Origin: CAYMUG01 sp964393575
GTDB lineage: Bacteria > Patescibacteriota > Minisyncoccia > Spechtbacterales > 2-12-FULL-38-22
DNA length: 64,000 nucleotides
Direction: 5' to 3'
NCBI GenBank assembly: GCA_964393575.1
Contig: CAYMUG010000002.1
Coordinates: 7,141 to 71,140 of the forward strand
Shown: one piece after another, positions 35,651 to 42,866 of the stretch
Position numbering within the stretch: the stretch's first letter is position 1
Layout: each line of letters starts with the position of its first letter
Notes under the pieces: generated by a model
Seen by the model: the letters and a program-made list of their open reading frames with translations, nothing else
Told to the model about the DNA's origin: nothing
The model's database searches: none
Made by a program: the position numbers and the translations under genes

Positions 35651-35806
35651 ATGAGCGAAAACACCGCACACGAGACCGGTTCTACGGAGAACACCCTTCC
35701 TATTCTTTTCAACGTTGCCGAAAGGGCGACTGATGTTTCCGTAGAATCTAAGCGTTTCGGAAGCGAAAAAGACACATTCTTAAACGGCAGCAGCGATACG
35801 GTGTAG
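35651..35806 (+). CDS. Probable graspetide (omega-ester/amide RiPP) precursor peptide
   Basis: 51 residues, ATG with GGAG six bases upstream. It has the make-up of a modified-peptide precursor: a polar N-terminus (MSENTAHETGSTEN), a short hydrophobic patch 'LPILFNVAE' (residues 16-24) that could be the ligase-binding leader helix, and a C-terminal part rich in Ser/Thr/Lys and Asp/Glu, ending 'SEKDTFLNGSSDTV'. These are the side-chain donors and acceptors that MvdC/MvdD-type ligases join into lactones or lactams. It shows no similarity that I recognise to microviridin (no PFFARFL). The gene is followed at 104 bp by an ATP-grasp ligase of that family. Being a precursor is inference from size, composition and position. 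Confidence 0.7.
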   Translation: MSENTAHETGSTENTLPILFNVAERATDVSVESKRFGSEKDTFLNGSSDTV

Positions 35807-35843
35807 TAAACACTTAAGTACCTTTAAATAACGTGACATAGGA

Positions 35844-35869
35844 GGGGGTGCGGTAAATGCCGCGCCCCC
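35844..35869 (+). promoter_or_regulatory. GC-rich hairpin between precursor and ligase genes
   Basis: GGGGGTGCGG pairs with CCGCGCCCCC (10 bp, one T-G pair) around a 6-nt loop. There is no T-run after it, so it is not a full terminator. It could protect the precursor mRNA 3' end or attenuate transcription so that precursor exceeds enzyme. Confidence 0.6.
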
Positions 35870-35909
35870 AATATATGTACGGCAACCGAATGCGGAAAGG
35901 AGGGTACAG

Positions 35910-36893
35910 ATTATACTTATTATTTCTCACCACGAAGACACACATACTCTTCATGTATGCGAATTATTAGATAGTATTTACGGCGTCGAATACTGCGTAC
36001 TGGATTACAAGGAATATCCCGCTAACTTAAATATATCTTATGTTTTTGGGGCAAATAACAAAAACCTTCTCATTGAAATAGACCAAAATCGCACAATTGA
36101 ATTAAAGGATATTCGTTCTGTGTGGTTTAGAAGGCCTACATCCCCCCTCGCCTCTAACAAGGTTGAAGATAGAAATATACGTCAATATATAGAACAAGAA
36201 TCGAATGTTATGCTGTCTAATTTGATTCACGCAATACCCGGACAAAGATGGATTAGCAACCCAATCAATATGGAGCAGGCAGCGTATAAACCATATAACA
36301 TCAGAGTGGCTCAAGAGATTGGTTTTGAAATTCCTGAAACAATTATTTCCAATTCTCCGGAAGGTGTAGAGAAATTTATGCACAACCTGAACTTAGAATA
36401 TGTTGCACTAAAACCCGTGGAAACACCCTGGATTAAGTCAACTGACAATTCCTTTTTATTTTTTACAAAAAAAATACATAAAAACCGGATTTCGGAATGG
36501 CGAAAACAAATACAAGTTTGTCCGGTTATACTACAGGAATATATAGAAAAAAGCGTGGAGTTGCGCATTACTGTAATAGACAACCAGGTTTTTCCATGCG
36601 CGATACACTCTCAACGATCAGAACTCACCAAAGAAGACTGGCGAAAATATGACATTGACAACACGCCGCACGAAACATTCCAACTTCCGGAAGATATAAA
36701 ACAAAAATGCGTCGCCTTGCTAAAAAATCTCGGGATTAGGTTTGGATGTATTGATATGATTTTAACCCCTGAGAATCGATATGTGTTTTTGGAGATAAAT
36801 CCCGCCGGACAATGGCTTTGGATTGAAGAATTAACCGGTCTTTCCATTTCTAAAACTCTTACACACGCATTGGTTTATCCAACTGAAGCGTAA
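35910..36893 (+). CDS. MvdD-type ATP-grasp peptide ligase (graspetide maturation)
   Basis: 327 residues if initiated at the ATT at 35910. There is no in-frame ATG/GTG/TTG before ATG 36120, but AAGGAGG lies six bases before the ATT, and the translated 70 residues (IILIISHHEDTHTLHV...) match the pre-ATP-grasp domain of this family. 'IRSVWFRRPTSP' is the VWxRRP signature. The ATP-grasp core has 'YVALKPVETPW', 'PVILQEYIEKSVELRITVID', 'RFGCIDMIL' and 'YVFLEINPAGQWLWIEELTG', with the metal ligands D, E and N. MvdC/MvdD enzymes form side-chain ester or amide links in a co-encoded peptide. A RimK-like ligase is the alternative. The short peptide gene upstream and the terminator at 36901 make a two-gene unit. 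Confidence 0.88.
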   Translation: MILIISHHEDTHTLHVCELLDSIYGVEYCVLDYKEYPANLNISYVFGANNKNLLIEIDQNRTIELKDIRSVWFRRPTSPLASNKVEDRNIRQYIEQESNVMLSNLIHAIPGQRWISNPINMEQAAYKPYNIRVAQEIGFEIPETIISNSPEGVEKFMHNLNLEYVALKPVETPWIKSTDNSFLFFTKKIHKNRISEWRKQIQVCPVILQEYIEKSVELRITVIDNQVFPCAIHSQRSELTKEDWRKYDIDNTPHETFQLPEDIKQKCVALLKNLGIRFGCIDMILTPENRYVFLEINPAGQWLWIEELTGLSISKTLTHALVYPTEA

Positions 36894-36900
36894 AGTGCCT

Positions 36901-36921
36901 AACCTGTCTCATCGACAGGTT
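36901..36921 (+). terminator. Rho-independent terminator after the ATP-grasp gene
   Basis: AACCTGTC-TCATC-GACAGGTT followed by T6, eight bases after the stop codon. Confidence 0.92.
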
Positions 36922-36926
36922 TTTTA

Positions 36927-37430
36927 TTATTGTTTATTTTTTATCTCTTTAATGTATTCATCTAATGAATTGAAGCCCATTTTTTTACGGCGAACATCAA
37001 CATTCTCTTTGTCTTCAATGGGAAGAGGTTTTACCTCTCCGTCCTCTGTTTTTGTAAATTGCGTGCCATAGAGTTGCCTATCCCCGGAATTGACACGTAC
37101 TCTATCTTCCAAATATGCAATTAGTTTTTGCTCTACCTCATCTTTGGGTTCTTTTTTCATTAAATTTAGAGCTTTCTTTTGAAACCTTACATCATCAGCG
37201 TGCTGAGTTAATAGCCAGGCATTTGTAGACGCTTCTTTGCCCACTTTAGATATTGTAGGCCACTCAATTTGGTTAATAATTTCCTTTACTTTTTTGGTGT
37301 GTTCTCGCGCAATATTTTGTATTTTTTTCATACATTCTTCAGTCATGCCTTTTTCTCTGCATTCCGCACGCATATTTTGATCTTTTTCAGCCATATTGTT
37401 TAATTGTTTAGCGATTTTTTGATACTCCAT
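36927..37430 (-). CDS. DUF6624-type protein
   Basis: 167 residues from ATG 37430 (MEYQKIAKQLNN); an upstream TTG would add eight. The body fits the DUF6624 pattern: 'HTKKVKEIINQIEWPTISKV', 'ASTNAWLLTQHADDVRFQKK', 'LIAYLEDRVRVNSGDRQLYG', then 'GEVKPLPIEDKENVDVRRKK' and 'MGFNSLDEYI'. The conserved QHAD and QLYGTQ segments suggest an enzyme or ligand site, but the biochemical role of the family is unknown to me. Convergent with the graspetide locus; it ends six bases after the shared terminator. Confidence 0.8.
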   Translation of the reverse strand: MEYQKIAKQLNNMAEKDQNMRAECREKGMTEECMKKIQNIAREHTKKVKEIINQIEWPTISKVGKEASTNAWLLTQHADDVRFQKKALNLMKKEPKDEVEQKLIAYLEDRVRVNSGDRQLYGTQFTKTEDGEVKPLPIEDKENVDVRRKKMGFNSLDEYIKEIKNKQ

Positions 37431-37516
37431 ACGAATAACAGAACTTTGCAACAAAAATTTTAATTACGAATTCATTTTATGTATATCTGACGATATTTTC
37501 AATGTTTAATACGGAA

Positions 37517-37540
37517 AATCGCCCGCATTTGCGGGCGATT
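37517..37540 (-). terminator. Hairpin terminator after the MMPL transporter
   Basis: AATCGCCCGCA pairs with TGCGGGCGATT around two bases, immediately downstream of the transporter stop. Confidence 0.85.
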
Positions 37541-37548
37541 TATAATTA

Positions 37549-39804
37549 TTATTTAGTTGAAGTTAAAGGAGCGGTTAAAATGGAAGCACAAAATGAAAAC
37601 GCAATAATTGCCATACCAAGAATACCATAAGTTGCAAAAAGCGGCATAGGTGCCGTGGCAAGAACAGCGAATCCTATAATGCTTGAAATTGCCGCAGCAA
37701 GTGAAGCAAGCCCTGTTCCTTTACCGACAACCTCAAAAAGTGCATTATTCCTGTATCCCTTTTCACGGGATCGTTTAAAACTATAAGTAATATGCAGCGA
37801 GTAATCCACGCCAATGCCAAGTCCAACAGCAGCGATGGTCGCGGTGATGAAATTCAAATCAAAACCGAACCAGCCCATAAACCCGTATGTCCAAACAACA
37901 ACAAGAACCATCGGAATAAGTGTTTTAACGCTGAATCTGAACGATCCTGATACAGTCCAAAGCAGGAAAAGGATAATTCCTACCGCGAGAGCACCTGTTT
38001 TGATAGGTTCATTGGTTACCGCATTCAAACTCGCCTCACGGGTAAACGGCGGACCTGTAATTCCGTAATCAATAGTAACGCGACGAAGCGGCCTCAGATC
38101 CCGCTCAAGTTGTTTCCGGGCAGCGGTTACATTCTTGAGTTCTTTTGTGTCCAAAATTTCAATGCCAATACGCATTGCTTCGTTTCCATCCTCTACTTCC
38201 GTAATATCAGGTTTTCCGTACGGCATCACCAGGTTTTCATTGCTATCACGACCTAAAAACGGATTTTCTTTAAGATTATCAAGAGTAGCACCAATAGCAT
38301 TTTGTGATTCCTTGCGGCGGAGATCTTTGCCGTAGGCGTAGATAAAGGCCTCTTCGCCGCGTCTATCTCCCAGATGATCATCCACCAAATCCAAACTTTG
38401 TACAAAATTGGAATCCTGCATTAAGAAGTCGCTGGGACCAATGCTGCGTTCAACACGCGAAATACCGAAAACACTTACAACCGTTAATCCCGCTAAGGCG
38501 AGGATAACGATAAAACGAAAACGATAAATAGTTTTAAAAACAGGAGCAATCGAAAGAGCTGTCAGTTGCTTACGGGGTCGCTCTTTTTGCTTATCGCGAA
38601 TAACAAGAATAATCGGCATAACTATACCCATAATAAAAAATGCCGCAAATGCGGAAAAGATACCCGTAAAAGCGAAGGAGCGAATTGCCTCAACATTTGA
38701 AATACCGTTAGCACCGAAGGCAACAGCATCGGTTACAGCAGCAAGTAAAAGTATTGCGCCTATATCAATAAAAGCACGGCGGAGCGCTGCTCTATCTCGC
38801 AACAACAAAGAGCGTTCCTGTTCATACCGACGAATCACATACAGGTAAGAATCAATACCGAGCGCCATAAAAGCCATTGGTAAAATAACCTTTGTTGTGA
38901 TTGATGGTTTTATGAGGCCTGCGGTAATTCCGGGAAAACCCATAATCCAAACAAGCAATGCAGATAGTCCGACAAATGCTATAAATCCGATTCGCAGAGA
39001 ACGCATTAAGAGGCCGGTCAGCACGGCAAGAGCCGCCAATAAACCTACATTTCTGAGAAGGATCGGGGTTGAAAAGCCCTCTTCTTCAGCTTCAAGGTTT
39101 AGGTCTATACCTACGCCCAAGAGATTATACTCTTCTCCGTATAGATGTTTTTCAATCTCGCGGTTAAACTTTTCTTTTTGCAAAATATCTTCGGTGCCTC
39201 CGAGGGTTCTCCGGAAATAACCGCCGCCAAGCTTATTACTATCCGCCCGGATAAAAAATTCATATAACGGCGAAACCCACTTCTCATCAGTTTTATATGC
39301 CTGTGAAGAAAGCCGGAGATGAAAAAAGTCCGCATGAGCGTTATCGGCATTCAGAATACTTCCAATAACTTGTTCCACCTTCGCGGGAGATGCGGACTCA
39401 AGAGATGTGCCTTGGCGGTGCAATTTCGCATCAACCGCATCCGCTATAGTGTAAAAACCCAGGGTACCGGTTTTTCCGATTTGAGGGTCACGGAACGGAA
39501 CTAAAAACTCTTGCCCCAGCTCAGAATTACGCAAAGCATCCAGTTTATCTTTAAGTTCCGCTAAGGTTTTTTTCGTAAGAACATTTCCCTCTTTTTCGTT
39601 AAAAAGCTCATACGGAACCGCGTAAATCTCGGGAGGAAATTGCTTATCAACTTTTTCCTGCAAGTCAAAAACACGTCCCGGAGGATCCGTTGATGCTTCT
39701 TCTTGGTTACCGCTAATGCCTAATAATGCACCATAACCAAACAGTACAGTTAGTCCGAAAAATATTGCTATAATAAACTTACGGAGTCTCCATATTTTTC
39801 GCAT
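37549..39804 (-). CDS. MMPL/RND-superfamily exporter
   Basis: 751 residues from ATG 39804 with a GGGG run just upstream; a start 12 codons earlier is possible. Two-fold RND layout: TM1 (~7-27), a large extracellular loop, TM2-6 (~255-410), a short cytoplasmic stretch, TM7 (~425), second loop, TM8-12 (~610-750). 'ALGIDSYLYVIRRYEQER' and 'GLGIGVDYSLHITYSFKR' carry the Asp residues of the proton relay in TM4 and TM10. Members export lipids, hopanoids or siderophores. The substrate is unknown; it could serve the neighbouring peptide locus, but orientation and a terminator separate them. Confidence 0.9.
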   Translation of the reverse strand: MRKIWRLRKFIIAIFFGLTVLFGYGALLGISGNQEEASTDPPGRVFDLQEKVDKQFPPEIYAVPYELFNEKEGNVLTKKTLAELKDKLDALRNSELGQEFLVPFRDPQIGKTGTLGFYTIADAVDAKLHRQGTSLESASPAKVEQVIGSILNADNAHADFFHLRLSSQAYKTDEKWVSPLYEFFIRADSNKLGGGYFRRTLGGTEDILQKEKFNREIEKHLYGEEYNLLGVGIDLNLEAEEEGFSTPILLRNVGLLAALAVLTGLLMRSLRIGFIAFVGLSALLVWIMGFPGITAGLIKPSITTKVILPMAFMALGIDSYLYVIRRYEQERSLLLRDRAALRRAFIDIGAILLLAAVTDAVAFGANGISNVEAIRSFAFTGIFSAFAAFFIMGIVMPIILVIRDKQKERPRKQLTALSIAPVFKTIYRFRFIVILALAGLTVVSVFGISRVERSIGPSDFLMQDSNFVQSLDLVDDHLGDRRGEEAFIYAYGKDLRRKESQNAIGATLDNLKENPFLGRDSNENLVMPYGKPDITEVEDGNEAMRIGIEILDTKELKNVTAARKQLERDLRPLRRVTIDYGITGPPFTREASLNAVTNEPIKTGALAVGIILFLLWTVSGSFRFSVKTLIPMVLVVVWTYGFMGWFGFDLNFITATIAAVGLGIGVDYSLHITYSFKRSREKGYRNNALFEVVGKGTGLASLAAAISSIIGFAVLATAPMPLFATYGILGMAIIAFSFCASILTAPLTSTK

Positions 39805-39980
39805 GTATCCCCCGTTTCTTGTTTGTAAAAGAGCGTCCATATCATACCAAAATTAAACAAAAAATCAACAAAACAGCACTGCTTATCTAAGGGGTTGCAT
39901 ATAATACACTCATCTCATTAAAAAACAAATTGAATAACATTATTTACAACCTCCCTTGTCGCTTATTATATACACCTACA

Positions 39981-40008
39981 TTGACATTGTATATATATAG
40001 GGTATAAT
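39981..40008 (+). promoter_or_regulatory. Strong promoter of the orphan duplicated protein
   Basis: TTGACA (39981-39986), 16 bp, TATAAT (40003-40008). The leader is about 40 nt with AAGGAGG at 40041-40047. Confidence 0.88.
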
Positions 40009-40054
40009 AAAAAAAGTAACATACACCACCACAGCAAACTAAGGAGGTAAGACA

Positions 40055-40492
40055 GTGAATGATCCACCGAAAGCAGATCCCAAATCCTCTTATGATCATG
40101 GTTTTTTGAAAATTGCAGCTGTAATCCTTAACAACCATCCTCTTCCGTGGACAATTGAACGTGATTGGACTTGTGAAGTACATGCATCTGATGGTGCGAT
40201 AGTAGCAAAATGCGACAGAAATAAAGAAGAAAAAGCGGAGAATATCATCAGTTGTGCTAAAAGATTATCCAATAACCAGACTATACCTATAAGTCTGATA
40301 CACAGTTTGGACGATTTAGTTTTTGAGGTTTTCATACATCATAAACCACCATGGGAATATGATTCTGAAACGGGAAATTTGTTCGCGTCAGACGGGGTTC
40401 TAATAGCAGCTAATCTATCCGATGGTTGCGCAAGAGCTCTTTGTTACTGGGCTCAAGAGATGCAATATAAGTTAAGCAATTTTAATACATAA
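40055..40492 (+). CDS. Orphan protein with internal duplication
   Basis: 145 residues, GTG start seven bases after AAGGAGG. Two copies of a ~45-residue unit can be seen: residues ~28-72 ('LPWTIERDWTCEVHASDGAI' ... 'AENIISCAKRL') and ~98-138 ('PPWEYDSETGNLFASDGVLI' ... 'ALCYWAQEM'). Both share P-W, a beta-hairpin ending ASDG, then a hydrophobic strand and a helix. No export signal and no known domain recognised. It has a near-consensus promoter and its own terminator, so is probably well expressed as a single gene. Function unknown. Confidence 0.75.
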   Translation: MNDPPKADPKSSYDHGFLKIAAVILNNHPLPWTIERDWTCEVHASDGAIVAKCDRNKEEKAENIISCAKRLSNNQTIPISLIHSLDDLVFEVFIHHKPPWEYDSETGNLFASDGVLIAANLSDGCARALCYWAQEMQYKLSNFNT

Positions 40493-40522
40493 GAGACGAC
40501 ATCCTAAAGTTGGTGGTTAACA

Positions 40523-40546
40523 CCCTCACAACATTCGTTGTGAGGG
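40523..40546 (+). terminator. Rho-independent terminator
   Basis: CCCTCACAAC-ATTC-GTTGTGAGGG followed by TTGTTTTTG. Confidence 0.9.
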
Positions 40547-40585
40547 TTGTTTTTGTCTATAATTTCAATAAGCAACTAAAAACTA

Positions 40586-40614
40586 TTGACAAATTATTTT
40601 TAATATATTATAAT
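40586..40614 (+). promoter_or_regulatory. Promoter of the wall-remodelling operon
   Basis: TTGACA (40586-40591), 17 bp, TATAAT (40609-40614). First gene start is TTG at 40657 with AAGGAG at 40646-40651. Confidence 0.88.
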
Positions 40615-40656
40615 TAGGTAACTCAGTTGGTACGTTGACAAAAGAAAGGAGCAGGG

Positions 40657-41616
40657 TTGCCTAAAGTTCCCGCTCCCGTTGTTGTGGCGATCGTTATTTC
40701 AATTCTCGCGCTATGCGGTGCGGGATTTGTTGTTTTTAAGAAGAACGCTGAAGCCGAACAAGCTCGACTTCAGAATCAGCTTGAGCATTCGCAATCTCGA
40801 GCTGATACTTTGAAAAGCACTGTTGACGATATCTCCCCAAAGGTGAAGTCACTAAAAACCCGCGCCGAAGAGGCCGAAGAGTTAGAAAAAGAGAACTCCC
40901 GACTAAGGAAGGAGCTTAACAAAGAGAGAACAACCACGGAAACAACACAAACCAGAACGGAAGAAGAAGAGGAGAAGGAAGAGGAAGAGGTTTCTGAAAC
41001 ACCTTCCTCTTCATCGCCCAACCCCTCGCCTACACCGGAACCCAATCGGGTTCGCGGTCATGGCGAAAAGATGGTTTTGACGTTTGATGATGGAGGTGCG
41101 CCAAATAAAGTCACGGCCATTCTGAACATTCTGAACAATAAAAATGTTCAAGCTGTGATGTTCCTGAACGGAAGATGGGCACACGCCCATCCCGACTTAG
41201 TTCGCCGTATGCGAGCCGAGGGACATATCGTAGCAAACCATACTTGGTCTCACGCGAAGCTCACCGAACTTCCCGATGAGGAAGTTCGGAGGGAAATCCG
41301 GCGTGGCGCGCAGGAAGGTTCGGATCTGTTCCGCCCTCCGTACGGAGCCATTGATGCCCGTGTTCGCGGCATTGTGCAAAGCATGGGTCTTCGGACTATG
41401 CTCTGGGACATTGACACCCGCGACTGGGACAACACCTCGGCAGACGAGATTACCCGGATCACACTGAATAACGCCCGGCCGGGAGCTGTAGTGCTTCTGC
41501 ATCTCCACGGAGAACATACCGCAGAAGCGTTGCCGCGCATGATCGACGGTCTGCGCAATCAGGGCTATACATTTGGCCTTCCCGCCCCCGAGAAGGAGGA
41601 AAGTAATGCTACGTAA
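40657..41616 (+). CDS. Membrane-anchored polysaccharide deacetylase (NodB domain, CE4)
   Basis: 319 residues, TTG start five bases after AAGGAG. TM helix (~6-27), coiled coil (~30-95), a Glu-rich then Ser/Pro-rich linker (~100-132), then the NodB domain (~136-312). CE4 motifs are all visible: 'LTFDDGG', 'ANHTWSHAKL' (HxxxH), 'FRPPYGA', 'LWDIDTRDWDN' and 'VVLLHLHGEH'. Removes acetyl groups from GlcNAc/MurNAc or other amino sugars outside the membrane. Base composition from here to ~42.7 kb is clearly richer in G+C than the flanks. Operon with two more TM-coiled-coil proteins. Confidence 0.93.
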   Translation: MPKVPAPVVVAIVISILALCGAGFVVFKKNAEAEQARLQNQLEHSQSRADTLKSTVDDISPKVKSLKTRAEEAEELEKENSRLRKELNKERTTTETTQTRTEEEEEKEEEEVSETPSSSSPNPSPTPEPNRVRGHGEKMVLTFDDGGAPNKVTAILNILNNKNVQAVMFLNGRWAHAHPDLVRRMRAEGHIVANHTWSHAKLTELPDEEVRREIRRGAQEGSDLFRPPYGAIDARVRGIVQSMGLRTMLWDIDTRDWDNTSADEITRITLNNARPGAVVLLHLHGEHTAEALPRMIDGLRNQGYTFGLPAPEKEESNAT

Positions 41617-41896
41617 AAAGTTGGTAGCTGCCATACTGATGGCCGTACTCGCAACAGCGAGTGCTGCCTCAGCAGCCCATGAGGTAATTGAGGCAAGCGA
41701 CCTCCGGGAAGAGAATACTCAACTTCAGGATGAAGTTGAATCACTTTCCGAGGAGCGTGAAACCCTTGAACGCTTCGCTCGGCTCCAAGAAAAACACGAA
41801 GAGCTGAGCGGGAAAGCGAAGAAAACCGACCAGAAAGTGCGAGATCTGAAAGAGAAAAAAACAGGGCTTACGCGAGCATTGGAGGAGCACCGATGA
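41606..41896 (+). CDS. Small exported coiled-coil protein
   Basis: 96 residues from ATG 41606 with AAGGAGG just upstream; the longer frame to 41573 lacks a ribosome site. Signal-like hydrophobic segment (~5-22, 'LVAAILMAVLATASAASAA'), then an almost uninterrupted charged coiled coil (~30-96). It overlaps the deacetylase by 11 bp and the transglycosylase gene by 4 bp (ATGA). The coiled coils of all three proteins may pair, forming one complex at the wall; this is inference. Confidence 0.8.
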   Translation: MLRKKLVAAILMAVLATASAASAAHEVIEASDLREENTQLQDEVESLSEERETLERFARLQEKHEELSGKAKKTDQKVRDLKEKKTGLTRALEEHR

Positions 41897-42642
41897 GAAA
41901 CGAATTTTTCGCTAGAGTCAATTTCTTCGTTGGCTTTACTGCAATCACGGCGATCATTGTCGCCGTTAGTGCCGCTTTGCTCCTCGTCACGAACGTCGAG
42001 GAGCCCCAACAGGCCAATGCTCAGCTAAAAGAGCAGAAGGCCGAGCTCTCTAGCAGCGTCAGCGAGATGCGCGAAAAGCATAAGGTGAGCGGGAAGCCTT
42101 CCCTCTCTCCTCAGGTTTCTGAACTCGAGGAGGGGGTTCAGAGACTTCGCTCGGAGGTCGGTACTCTTTCGGGGAAAAAGAAAAACCTCGAAAAAGAGGT
42201 TGCCGGACTTCGTGAGAATGTGCGCGAAGCCCGGGAAGCCCGGGAAGCCAGAGAAGCCGAAGAGAGGCAATCCCAATCCCGCCAGAGTCAGAGCGCTCAT
42301 AGCGGTCGCACTCCGGCAAGTGCGCGGGCACTCGGCCGCCAGATGGCCGCCCAACGAGGTTGGGCAGGCCGTCAGTGGCCATGCCTGAATGAGCTCTGGA
42401 GACGGGAAAGTGGATGGCGCTATAACATCCAAAACCATACCCACCGGCGCCAAGGTCGAGCTATAGAAAACTCGGCCTACGGAATCCCGCAGGCGTTACC
42501 TGGCAGGAAAATGGCCAGCCACGGCGGCGACTGGCGCACCAACCCACGTACACAGATAGCGTGGGGGTTGGACTACATCGCCGACCGTTATGGAACGCCG
42601 TGCAACGCACTGGCATTCCATAACCGAAAAAACTGGTACTGA
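41893..42642 (+). CDS. Anchored lytic transglycosylase-like protein of actinobacterial type
   Basis: 249 residues: TM helix (~12-35), coiled coil (~40-118) with an EAREAREAEE repeat, Gln/Ser-rich linker, then a C-terminal SLT-like domain (~150-249). Signature stretches 'WPCLNELWRRESGWRYNIQN' (catalytic Glu), 'SAYGIPQALPGRKMASHGGD' and 'NPRTQIAWGLDYIADRYGTP' closely follow the C-terminal domain common in actinobacterial resuscitation and wall-hydrolase proteins. Cleaves peptidoglycan glycan strands. Translationally coupled to the previous gene. G+C-rich codons set it apart from neighbours. Confidence 0.88.
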   Translation: MRNEFFARVNFFVGFTAITAIIVAVSAALLLVTNVEEPQQANAQLKEQKAELSSSVSEMREKHKVSGKPSLSPQVSELEEGVQRLRSEVGTLSGKKKNLEKEVAGLRENVREAREAREAREAEERQSQSRQSQSAHSGRTPASARALGRQMAAQRGWAGRQWPCLNELWRRESGWRYNIQNHTHRRQGRAIENSAYGIPQALPGRKMASHGGDWRTNPRTQIAWGLDYIADRYGTPCNALAFHNRKNWY

Positions 42643-42652
42643 CGCTCCAGAA

Positions 42653-42696
42653 GAGAGGGGGAGTCGGTACTCAGGTGAGTACCGACTCCCCCTCTC
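42653..42696. repeat. 21-bp perfect inverted repeat
   Basis: 42653-42673 is the exact reverse complement of 42676-42696, with two bases between. It starts eleven bases after the operon's last stop codon and is followed by the terminator at 42720. No T-run, so more likely an RNA 3'-end stabiliser or an insertion scar than a terminator itself. Confidence 0.85.
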
Positions 42697-42719
42697 GACC
42701 TGTTCTTTAGTAAAAAGGT

Positions 42720-42750
42720 CCCCGCAAGTTATATACTGCGGGGTTTTTTA
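42720..42750 (+). terminator. Rho-independent terminator of the wall-remodelling operon
   Basis: CCCCGCA pairs with TGCGGGG around a 10-nt loop, followed by T6ATTTT. Confidence 0.9.
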
Positions 42751-42759
42751 TTTTGTAAT

Positions 42760-42866
42760 AGTCATCGTCATAGTGATTTTATGTCAGTGTCAGTGTTGGT
42801 GCCTGCCATCTGCCATTGGTCATAATGGTTTTACGTCATCGTCATAGTCACAGTCATAGTGGTTTC
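42760..42866. repeat. Low-complexity intergenic repeats
   Basis: GTCATCGTCATAGT occurs twice (about 42763 and 42836) with shorter GTCAGT/GTCATAG units between and after. No gene visible. Confidence 0.6.

Noticed and set aside
35651..35806. Pup/UBact-type modifier for the PafA in the window
   Set aside because: The peptide ends in DTV, lacks a C-terminal Glu or Gln, and sits next to an ATP-grasp ligase 23 kb from pafA.
35857..35955. Short ATG frame (about 32 codons) between precursor and ligase, with a G-rich stretch before it
   Set aside because: It overlaps the ligase in another frame, its ATG lies in the hairpin loop, and the peptide has no RiPP-like features.
37549..39804. Dedicated exporter of the graspetide
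   Set aside because: It is on the opposite strand, behind two terminators, and MMPL proteins normally move lipids; no evidence for a link.
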